Source: Acanthaster planci (Eukaryota > Echinodermata > Asteroidea > Valvatida > Acanthasteridae). Taken from it: DNA of 64,000 nucleotides. The translations under genes were made by a program, and so were the position numbers. Shown one piece after another: positions 32,124-44,100 of this stretch (positions within the stretch are counted from its first letter, which is position 1; every line of letters begins with the position of its first letter). Location of the stretch: NCBI RefSeq assembly GCF_001949145.1, contig NW_019091357.1:3030426-3094425 (forward strand). Reading direction: 5' to 3'. The notes under the pieces are model-generated. The model worked only from the letters and a program-made list of their open reading frames with translations, searched no databases and was not told the DNA's origin.

Positions 32124-35100
32124 GTGAAGGCACCCTGCATCATTAATGCAACAGCAAGTGCAGCCTGGCTTCCATCGTATCTCAGCATTTTCTTCAAAAC
32201 GAGGCAATAATGGGATGCAAACTCACAGCGACACAAACTTCACTGGCAGCAACCCGTACTCATTTGAACACTTAAATTTGTGTTTGTTCAGCGTGAAACA
32301 GAAGGGGGGGGGAATTGTGAACTGCTATGTCCATATTTTGCGCATCACACAATCAGTACTGTCGTCCTCACTTCACCCCTGGATTGAAATGAGGCTGATG
32401 ACAGTGCTAACGCTTAGCGAGAGCCATCTGGATGAACAACTCATGCGGGGAATTCTTTTCTGCGAATCCTGTCACGGTATATCATAAGAGAGGTCAACAG
32501 AAAATGACACGGGGGCGTACATGACAAATGGGAACTGTCATACAATAATGCCCATTTTGAGTTCCAGTGTGCCCAGCCGGATTGCATGAATATGATATCA
32601 TTTCTGCGAGCAATGCCACTAACACTCGAACTAGATTAGACTCTAAAAGATGAACTTCTTCACCTTTTCAAGAGGCCTCTTAAGAATACACCACGAGTTG
32701 CCCTCTCTCTTTGCGCGTTAAGAAGATGCAAACTTCAGGGAGAGATGATCAGAGGGTTTGATTACTAGATCCTGATCGCACAGATCGTGGACGTTTATAA
32801 TTCAAGTTCATTTGTTCATTTTATAAATAAAGGTGTTGTGCTCGATCATTGTTCCGTCTGTTACAGTGTTGCTTCAAAAACCTGGCATAGAATTGAAGCC
32901 TTTTAAGGCTTGTTTGATTTCCTGTGGAATTCACATACTTCATGAGTCCTGAGCTGGACTAACGGGGGGGGGGATTTTCCTAGCAAAGCAGTCTCCTTTG
33001 GTAGGAACTTTTCTTCGCTGGTTCACAAACAACCAAGAATTGCAAGTGTTACATGTCGCATCGCTACCAACAAAACGATTACTCTCGACCAACATGGCTC
33101 TTATCAACCGACGTGGGGGTGCTTCTGCTCGAGGCGGATTATGTGCATCAGACATAACATTAATGACACTGTACAGGCTGAATCGACGCACCTATTAATC
33201 GTGTTTACGCACAACGCAGGAACTATCTGACCCTAGAGACTGGGATGGTTAGGGTCTGTAACTCCCAATCACAGGTTTGGTGTGTGTGTGTGGGGGGGTG
33301 TCAAGTTGTAACCCCGGGGAAGTTTATACCCCTTCTTGCCCCCATTGGGGGTGTAAATGAGTACAAGTGTGAGGGTAGAAATGGTAACGTGTTTGATTAC
33401 CAACCGTTTGCGTCTATAATGGCACCACCAAACTGCTATACTTACCGGGGAACTTATATTGCCTCCTGAATGTTAATGCAGCGCAGAATACAAGGATGTA
33501 GTACCTAAATCCTGAACGAGATATTTGGCAGTACGGTTACAGTTCAAGACTTCCTTGTTTCGAGTATGCGTCTTCTGCTGAATTATGTCCAACGTAATTA
33601 TCCATTGACAAAACAATATTTTGACATCGGCTCTATACAGTGACAAAAGCGTCCGTTTGACAGCTAACTTATTTCCTCATTGTGAAGTTTTTGTTTTGAG
33701 GGGGATCGGTTGAGCCTCCTGCCTGAAAGAAAAACCACTTTCTTTATCTATAGAGAGACTCAAAATTCAGACCAGATTGATTTCAGTTGCAGTAATAGAG
33801 AAGAGGAGAGCTAACCTGGCTATGTCGTGAAGTTAGATACATTAGATACATTTCCGTGACTGATATTTTGATGGAACTGATCACGACCGTGTACTGGCTT
33901 TACAAAGCATGACAAAATAAAACATGATGCCTACGACCGCATGCCTAATTGCGCATATACAATTTTTTTTTTCATACGGGAACAAACTGAGCGCACAGGG
34001 AAACGGACCGCGGCGTTGGTGTCTGGGTGGGCAAATGAAAATATTGTGTGAACTCAGATCTGGAAAGTTAACATCTAGAAAGGCAATCACAAGGAATGAT
34101 CCGGTTTGGCAAAGTTCTTTAGGCCTATGAGTACATGATTCGGACCTGAATTTTCACTGTGGGAGCCATAGTATTCAAAGACATGGCGTGTTTAGAGACC
34201 TTCAAGGGGCATTTAAGCAGTGTTTAAAAATGCATTTCCCCCTTTTATGGCATGTAAATTATACGAACTGCAAGAAAGTGTTGTGGTACTCGTTCTCCTA
34301 CTCATAACTTTCATGAAGCTTTTTCCAACACCTGATTTTCATCTCTGCTAGTGATGGGTATTGTTAGTAACTGCGCAATAAAAATGTTCCTTATTGTTAT
34401 TTTAATTATTACTTTTTTCAGTACTTTCACTCATACTCCTCCTACTCATACTCGTACCCAAGTACTTGTACTTCTGGAAACGTACTTGTACTCGGGAGCC
34501 TATCGGGGCAACCATGAACCCATGCACCAATTTTAAGCCCTGATGGTTTCGGTTAGGCCTATGGTGAAAAGTTGACAATCTCGGCAAAGAATCGATCTCA
34601 CAGAGGAAATGTGGTTGCCAGGGGAACGTGTCTGTTCAAGGAAATATTTGACCCACTTGAACCATCGACCTTACTAATCAGGATCCTTGACGTCAGGCAG
34701 CAAGGTCAACTGAAGAGAAATCGTACGTGGTGGAAGGAAGTAGACAAACCGCGGTGAAGTATCGACGTTGTGCATGCATGAACAGCAAAGGTTCAAACTG
34801 CTGGACACCCAGAGTTCAGTCAAAAAGGAGAACTTTGTATAGTATTGTAAAAGTGGAAGAAAGAAGAAGAGAAAATATGCTCCTAAACGTTGCAGGGCGG
34901 ACTCAGAGCCATTTTTTTCGGATGTGGTCCCAACTTTTTTTTGGGGGGGGGACTACATTTTGAAAATGTTTCCTACAACCTTTCATGTCCTTTCTGAGGA
35001 ATGATGCTACATTTTGGGATTTATACGCATTCTTGAAAGGGAGGGAAATGAAACAGACCAAAACACAAAAATAAACTTTCCTTTAAAAACCCAACACTTG

Positions 35101-38100
35101 TTTTGGTTCCTGAGGGATGGCTCCCCCGGTCCTTGCCCGGTCCACCCCGTTCTTAAAAACTTTGTCTTTGATTTTGAACAGCATCAATCACAAATGGATT
35201 GTTTCTTGTTAAACAGGTCAACCATGCACGTGATTACAGGAAGAAAGAAAGTAGGGTTTATCAATCGCTTGATGCAACAATTTTGTAATTTGACCTAACA
35301 GTTAAGGAAATGCATTGTCGGGGAAGTTCAGTGGTGTGACTAATTTAATAATTAACCGTATCTCTCCTCAGAACGAGCGCGCGGGATGTCGCTCTCGTCC
35401 GGTGCTCTACCGAGTGCCCACTGCGGGATGTCGTCACGCCTGTCCGCGGTCCGTACGAAAATTGTCTTCCAAAACAAAGATGTCATTCGATTGTGGCACT
35501 AAAACAAAGCGGCCTAAAACGATTAATCATCTGCTTGCGTGGAATTGGAAACAATCCACGGTGAAGAAACCGCAGCTGGGCGAGCATAACTTTAATATAG
35601 GATGGATTCTCGTGTCAATATCCGGTGTGCTAATTAAGCGTGTCTTTATTCATTGTCCGTTCTAATGGGAGTATCCTTATCAACCTTGCTACTATGGCAT
35701 GGTGCCTTATGCTTCAGCACCCACAACTGATAATCCCCGATGGAAACTCCTCCCTAGTGTCAACAAACGAGTGACGGTCCTTTTCAATTCATGAACTTAA
35801 TATGAGCGGACCAACTTTCACAATTAGTCATAAAATTGTTCGCGCACCGTTTCCAAGACCGGCGCGCCGCGGCTGTGTGTGAATGTGCGATATCATTCGT
35901 GCCAGAGGATGAACATGTAATCCATCCTTCGCGTGAATATTGATTTGGTTGTCTCCAAATTCTTAAGCCTGGTTATCATAAAGAGGCGTCATGTCAATTA
36001 TTTTTTCTCCTCTCCTATCAATGATGGTCTAGTTCTCATTCTATATTTTTACGGTTCCTAGAATATATTTGATGCCATTTTATTTCTTGAGAAAACGTCT
36101 CCCCGCCCGTTACTCTAGCGGTGAGGTTGAAAAACTGAGCTGCAGAGCGTAAGAAGATAACCAGATCTCTCGAAGCTTGACACCGTGAAAAAGTTAGGCA
36201 AATTATTCTCTGGATTTTTCACTTCGGAAGTTCAGATCTGGGGCAGACGCGTAGTCCGATGTACGCATATTGCTTATCAGAGGGCCCAACACAAAAAAAG
36301 TCTTCCAGTACATGTCATTGGTTAGCTATCCCTCGGTGAATAATTGACACAAGGGCTCAAGCGGGAGGCGTCGGTGGGACATGAGCCGGTCGAGTTCTTC
36401 ACCGTGGGTGTGTCGCAGGTTAGTGAGAGCTGAGCAGCGATGCGATGGGCAGTCAATCTGAGTGATTTCACGTCCATATGAGTACATGTATTGGTCAGTA
36501 TGACATCAGCCGCCAAGAAACGAGAATATCAGTTATTTTGTCGAGCAGGCAGTGGAGTGTGGTTGTTGATTCCATATGCTTGCAGGAAGAACGCGTGACT
36601 ACATTGCAGCACATCTTCCGCTGGTCTAGTGGCCGACCGTACGTGCGGCCGGAAGGCTGATTTGTACGACAGCAAAATGACGTGTGCGCCCGTTTCCCTT
36701 GAGCTTGCTGGTGACCCAAGGTCGGCGTGTGCTCGCAATGAAATATTGTGCTAACAATTAAATATTGATAAATAACATTTCAAGTCCAGGAACCCCCCCC
36801 CTCCGGAAAAAAATCCGGACCTTGAATATGTCATACAAATATGAACAAGTTGGAAACGATATTGCAATGTTTCATTTTGTAAGCAAAGTAGCTTTATTAT
36901 ACACTGCCACCCATCATAATGGGACTACAAGCTGAAAACGGCAGACTTACATTTGACCACTCATTTCAATGTCTTGTGGTCTTAAAAGCGACTGCAAATT
37001 TTGCAACGAGAAGGAGCAAGCATACCCCTTCCAGGCATCATCAGAAGGCGTGACATGCCAATCGGCCATGTTTGCACAGCATAAGGACAAAATTGTACAC
37101 AACAATCAATCTTGGGCACACAAATTGGAAAAGACCGAAATAGTACGACCGTACGGGGCGCGGTCCGGTCTGCGGTTCAGCCTGAGAGCACATGACAACT
37201 GTATGTGATCTAGATAAGAGCGGGGTATAACCATGAAATCTAGGACACCGATTTCGTAATCGATAAATGATTTAGCACTCGTGGGAAACAATAGGCCGAA
37301 GCTAGTCAGGGCAGTTCCTGGGCTGTAATTCAAGAGATATCATCAATTTGACAAACGCTGCCTGGAGAGACGACACGCCGGCAACAAGGATATCGTGTCT
37401 TTCTGGTTGCAGTTGCTTTACGGTTTGAAGGCAATGAATCGGCATCGCTTGGAATAAGTAAATCCGTCCTCGGACATTGCCTCGCTAAAGAAACTCCAAA
37501 GATGGCAAGCAGTAACATTTCTACGGGAAGCCCCCCCACGAGTAATGAAGAGGATGCCGCCAACACGACAGCCTCTTCGCTGGGTAGGTATACATGCACA
37601 TCGTTAAGTTTTAAGTCGTCATTGGATTTGATATGCAGTTGCAGTGGGGTCATGCCGAGAAACCAAACCAGCTTTTTGATCCCCGGAGGGGGAAAAATAT
37701 AAAATAACCTTTAAAAATCCCATCGTAGAACATGCCAAAAATGGGAGTTCGAACATCGACAACACTTACGGGAAGGTATTTTGCTTGTTTAAACGAGGAG
37801 TAACAAGCAGCGTTGGTGTACGACTCATCAAAGGAACTCCATTTATTAAATCGGGTAACGGGGGCTAAAGATTGCGCTGGAAGTAAACAAAAGAAGAAGA
37901 AGAAAAAGAGGTTAAAATATGAATTATTTATTTCTTAGGAAAGAATGTCCCCGTCTCATACTATTCACATAAAAGACACATCGTTGAAGTAAATGTCTGT
38001 TCGGGATCGTGCGTATTTCATATCATTTTAGCGATTCTGTGAATAACAGCACTTTAAATGTTCAAGAAGATATTAAAAAAAGGAACTTGCTTGAATTTCC

Positions 38101-41100
38101 ATTGTATAGGCTTTCGAGAACTCGGTGAAAGAAACGCGTAAAAGATTGTCTGCACGAAACTCGCAGGCTTGGTGACACTGCACTGGGCCGGGCAGTTCGG
38201 TCCACTGCAGATTCAAACGCGTGCGTGGCAGGGAATCAGTGTACCCAGACATGAACACGGTACCGAGTCTAGATGCACTGGCATCATCACGGGGCTACGG
38301 TCTACCTACAAAATTCTTTGGAGCAAAGTTCTTCGCTATAAACAAACATGAGCAGAACAGGAATCGATGAGGTAACTTTAGCTCTCGGAAAATCCTTCTT
38401 GTGGGTCCAGCACAATTTCTGCCTTCCGGCTGGGTTCGAAACGACCTTTCTTTGAAAGTCACGGATGATCCCCGCCGGGGATGACAATCTCAGAGTAATC
38501 TGTGTAGGCTTTACACAATCGTCTGTTAGGGACAACTGGAAAGGTTTTGTGAAACTGAACCGTTTTAAAAGTTTCTGTTTTGTGTATAGCTCTGGCATCT
38601 CAGGCTTTCTCCACCTGGAGGACATTTTGTTTTCCGATGAATTATTGTTAGAATTTACGACTAAGTGGAAAATACCCATCTCACCTTTCCCAAATTATCC
38701 CGGTGCATGTGAAATCGGAACATTTTCATTGCCTGGGTGACCTTTCACATCTGGTAAGCAAATTAACATCTCAAACAAAGTACAGCGGATGCGTTACCGT
38801 GCTGAAAGATAAAACTTCCGCGTTTTAGGCGTTGAGGGTGTTCGAGTGCGTCGAGACGTGCGGGAGCCAGCGAGGTTTCTTATCTGACAGTTGCTGCCCG
38901 CATCCTCGCTGGTAATCCATCCAAGGCCAAACGACGCCAGGTTGACCTTTGGTGTAGTGAAGCACATATCGTCAAACGCCACATTCTAGTTATTGGAGTT
39001 GAAAAACGATGCGTTGTCTTACTGACGCTCATATATCAACACATTGCAGTCGGAAAACATTCATGAACGAAGCGAGTATTTCAAGTTCATCCACCAAAGT
39101 TGACATGATTTGTTTTGAAGCCTTGAAATAGGGCAAACGTGACACTGAAGATATTTTGCTGAGCAATTAAACACTTCTTTTAAATTAATATTTTCTTGGC
39201 ATAAGGTTCAAGCTTGTTTAGATACATGTACTGGACATGCTTGGCATTGAAAGATAGTTTCAGGAGTAGATAATTCATTTTGTGTTTAGGAATTGGGCAC
39301 GTAGCAGTGGAACTTGTAGAAAAGTGATATCAACATTGTGTTCAATTATATGTTAAATGTAGATTTAGATTGTGAACTAAATATTTGGAGCATACAGAAG
39401 TTCCACAAGCATGCCATACTAATTCTTTGTCGGAGTCCACAGCAATCCCACTTCAACGATGCCAAGCGCCCTCTTTATAATCGTGGTCATAGGAAATAAC
39501 CGAAGCACATTATTACTGAGTAGTAGCGTGTATGAGTGAAGTGAAAGTGCTTTTCTCTTGTGTGACACAAAACTGTTCATAGAGTTGCGAAATGAGTGTC
39601 TCAGTTGTTGGAATCGAAAATGGTGAATTCAGCCGCCGTCAGTGCACCATATGGACAATCTACAAAAAGCTCTGGTGCTACACCAACGCAAGTGATACCC
39701 GAAAGTTCGAGTTTGAAGAGCGGCTCAAAAATGATGAGACTTGTTGTGAAGCCTTTCACGAAACGCCAAAACGAGCTGTGTGACAACCTCTTGGCAGGAT
39801 TGATGTTCTCCCGTGACGACAAGTTGCTCATTCATGTCACTGTACGACTTGTAAAGCGCAGGCTTTGCCTATAGTAATCAGCGCTGTTGCAGCGAACTGT
39901 TTTAATATTCCTCTCTCCTTCTGACACATTTCCTTTGTTTTCTGATAAAAATCATTATGGCATTTCCACACCACAGAGCAACATCCAGCGTGAGTTTTGA
40001 TTGTCCCCGGTCCAAAGATCAGGTTTCCTGCGGTGTGTAAGACTATATAACTCGAATAATAAGTGTTCAACATGGCAGTACAAATAGTTTCCCACCTATT
40101 GTTTGACGATTTAAGTATTTCCTTACCATTATTGTCTTTGTTTAACTTGTTTAATTCGGACAGCACAAAAGTGTTTTGTTTTCATATCACCTGAAGGGAC
40201 TCTTTGGACAAAACAAAACTTGCCGATTTATTAAAAAAAACGCATCATAACGCATCACTCATGCTACATTTTGCTTTATGAGAGCTTGTCGCAGTTTTGT
40301 AGCATTGGCGCTCCATACTCGAGAGCAAACACTGGAGGTTTTGTTTTCAGTGAGTCTGTTTTCCTGTTTATATTCATTTTTGCCCGTTGCTTCCCGGTCT
40401 CTTTTCATTATGCAGAGATGTTCTGGACCGAGAACATGTCCATCATACTGTACGTGGCAGCAGGGATCATCATTGTCGTGTGTGTTTTCGTTCACGGGTG
40501 TCTCTTCTACCGTAGATGGTGAGTACAAAATAATTATAGTCTACCGTCTGCAAACATTGTTTTCATTTACATGATGTGAGCATCAAATTAAAACCAGGTC
40601 TGGACTTGAAGCCTTGATAGTGGAGGAATCATATTCATGTACACTGTAGTCTACTATTTGCGCCATTAAGTGGTACTCAGATCCGATCGTGAATTTTCGA
40701 CACTGCGCCGCATCACAAACCAAACGCTGTGAAATGATTGGAGGGTTGATGTTGGTAATGTGGGCCTTGATAACTGCGCCAAGCTGTGCGTCATGATCGA
40801 GCCATCAAAGCAAAACCATCAGTGAAAACAAAGTGACAGAAAGGTGTACTCACACTCGAAATCGCTGTCTCTGACGGCTGTTTGAAACAATCGGCACATT
40901 TTATGCTGCAGCACTAACTAAAGAACGATCCTCAAAGGGACAATGTTCATACGATTGGGAAGACACTCTTCCCCAGTCTGATTATCAGAGTTATTTTGCA
41001 TGATCTTACAAACTAAATTTACATCAAATGAAAGCTATGATGACAGAAACGTCAATAGTTATAAGGCGTTAAACATGTGTATTAAGAAAGGAAATCTCAA

Positions 41101-44100
41101 GCTTAACTGAAATCAATCAGTGCATCTCTGAGAAGGTTACCTGTACTTTCGAGGTTTTGAGGCCTCCTTTGAGGCAGACCTTTAATTGAAATTTCTTTTC
41201 GATTCTAAACCGGTCTTTGCACGCCAATTTTCTTTTGGCACATGGAAGCCCCCAGACCACAAAATTTCCGACATGTACTGGAATGTGGTCAAGAAACATT
41301 ACTGATTTGAACAGATGCCCAAGCTGGTACGTGACCTATTAGGGGCAGGGATAGCCTCGACTGCCTCAGCATTTACAGCTTTGACGAGAAAACGAAGTTC
41401 GCCGAGGCAAATACACACTGACACAACATTAGCTTCCACAACCACAGTCAGACTTCGTTAGGCTTTTTTTTTAAATAAATTTCATTTTGAAGAGGAGCCT
41501 TCTTTGCAACCAACCTTTATACTGCCACAAACACGTCTGCATTCAGCAGCATCGAAACTCCGAGATCGGCATTCTGACAACAATCAGTCACACGAATAAC
41601 GATTGCAACACGAAGCAAAAAGTCACGCTTATAGGGTATCTAAAACGACCGGATTCCAATTGTCATGACAAACTCCAACATATAACTGTGTAATTCTGAC
41701 GGTGAGAGTAACAGACTCCTTTTTGACTCTAGTCAGGAAAACTTTTCAGAGGAATCAAATTCTTGGCAAACAGGGCAACGTTTCAGAAGCTCCTTGGAAT
41801 AGGCATTTCGAGTGTGAAAGATAAAGCTTTATATTACACTGATCTGTGCCAACAAGAATGACCTTTAATGTTGATATGATATCTCACTGGAGTAATATCA
41901 AAAGCTGTAGTTGCTAAGAGAAACTGAGAGTGAAAATCTTATCCTTTCTCCACTTGCCAGCGGTGAATACACCAATGCAAGCTGGATTTTTACTTCACAT
42001 TTTCAAAGCGACTCCGACACCTCTAATTTTATTTTGAGGTTGAGAGCGACACACGGAAATAGGTCCCTGTAAGAAGTCTGAGCTCAACGAAGAAAAATTT
42101 GATCCAAAGTCTACTGTGCATTTGCTAGGCAAGCTATCTTCAAAAGGCCAAATGGCGCATTTCTCAAACAGGGCTGGTCGGGGTGGCAAAACCAAGACTT
42201 TGTGAATGGATGGTTTCAGTTCAGTGTTTGGTATTATCGATTTTCTCACCCAGCTGTGTGTGTTATTACCCCACCCTGAAAAATGTACTTAGGCCTATGT
42301 GTTAAAATAAATGGTCCCATTTTCCCTTTAGAAATATTGTAAAAATGAGCACGGTAAGGTGAAATCGGGAAAGGGTTAATTAGTTAACCCAACATTCTGG
42401 CAAGTTCTGTTCCTGGCGTCTGCTGCTTGCACGACTTTTGATATTTGTTTAAGAAATGTTTGTAGGTGTATGAGACCTGTGGTTGTTTCATGCATTACAA
42501 ACGCACAGATACCAGCTTCTTTCGTCGAAGTTTGTATGCCTGTGATGTTTAATAATTAGGTCATTAAGCCTTCCTACAATGTTCTTTATAATGTCCGTGT
42601 TATTGCTGTTGCTGCTGTGTCTTTTTTGCTCGAGCTGTTGTCTGAATTGACAGCTCTCGTAACTGAAACTACGGTGTCTGTTGTTGGCCCCTAATCAAGC
42701 AAGAAACAGCAGGAAATTCACTGAATCCGGTCCACTCCCAAAGCGCATAAACATTTTGACGATAATCACATTTGGAGACTTTTTTCTTCTTTTTTTTGCA
42801 CGAATTCCTTTCGAGGGAGGTTAAGCGTGTAAGCAATTTCCATAGGATCTGTCAATGTAGGTGTCTCAAACTCGTCGATTAATTGAGGAAGAGGTAAAAT
42901 TCACTCGCAGCCGACTTCCCCACAATCCTTGTAAATTAAAGTGGGGAATGGGCGTGCCCGTTAACCAAGACAATCACCATCAAACATTGACTGAAGAGGA
43001 GCAGTTTTACCAGCCCTGGTTGCACCCCCCCCCCCCAGTTGTGGCACAGATCACACCATCAGGGGTACAGTTCGTTATCATCGCGACTGAAGTTCACAAA
43101 CATTCAACAGATTTTTAGATGTGCACGAATATGTTTAGGGAAAGTTGAATATTACGCTGAAATTTCTCATTTTTAATTACTTCTTCCATGAGGTGCAGGC
43201 CCGGTAAAACACGTGGCCCTGAGAAAAATTTATTTGTTAGGTGGATTTATAGGCTTTGGGAAGCCGCTAAACAACCTGAAATGTTTCTCTTTCAGGAGAC
43301 AAAAACGCAGGCAGTCTACTAGAGCGGATGATAAGGAGACGGGAGGGAGTTCCTTGAAAATATTCGACAGGGGCAAGGCCAATGCCAACTCCCGCGAGAA
43401 CTCTGTCGCCAGTTGTGCCAACAGCGATCAGACTGAGCGGTTCAGATCTGACTCTGTCCAGCTCCAGCAGGATGCGCGGTCGTCCAGTAAGTCACTCCTG
43501 GACCAGGACCTCGACGAGAGACGTCGATCGTCCTCCATCCGGATCAAGGTGCTCCCGCCCCAGGACATCGCCCGGAGCTTCAGCGGGCCGATCCAGTCCA
43601 ACGAGCAGCCGGACGACAACGTCTTGTCGGACGATCCCGGGTGGGGATCAACTCCTCAGACGTCGAAAGACGCCCTTGCCGCCCAACTAGCAGAGCTTGT
43701 GTCCAAGAGAGTCCCGAAGATGCCTGCCGATGGTCGATCAGGGGGAGTTACCTCGAATGACATGAACTCGTCTTGTTATGAGCAGATCAAAAACAGCAAA
43801 GGCACAGCCGGTATGCTGCCGAAGGCAGTCGATATCGCCAGGTCGAAGAGCGACAGCAACAGAAGTGTTCCAGCCATTCTGGAGACTCAGGCGAGCGAAG
43901 ATGCCTACGACTGTGTGAAGCCTAGAGATTTGATAACACGTGCGAGTGTTTCCCGGCGGGACGAGGACGGCCTCGAGTCGGATAGACTGAAACGTAGGTC
44001 CTACAGTTTTGATCATGTTCCTGTGTTTGAGACTTCCGTTGACCTAACTTCTCACCGCCAAATACTAGCCCCAGCTCGCAAACGTAGTGCAAGCGAGAGC

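Noticed and set aside
34354-34500. Signal peptide for unit 3 (MFLIVILIITFFSTF)
   Set aside because: It leads straight into ACTCGTACTC-type simple repeats and has no suitably phased donor.
39605-39874. Alternative Ser/Thr-rich stalk exon for unit 3
   Set aside because: The frame is open and stalk-like from 39633, but no phase-1 donor exists, whereas the exon ending at 37583 has one.
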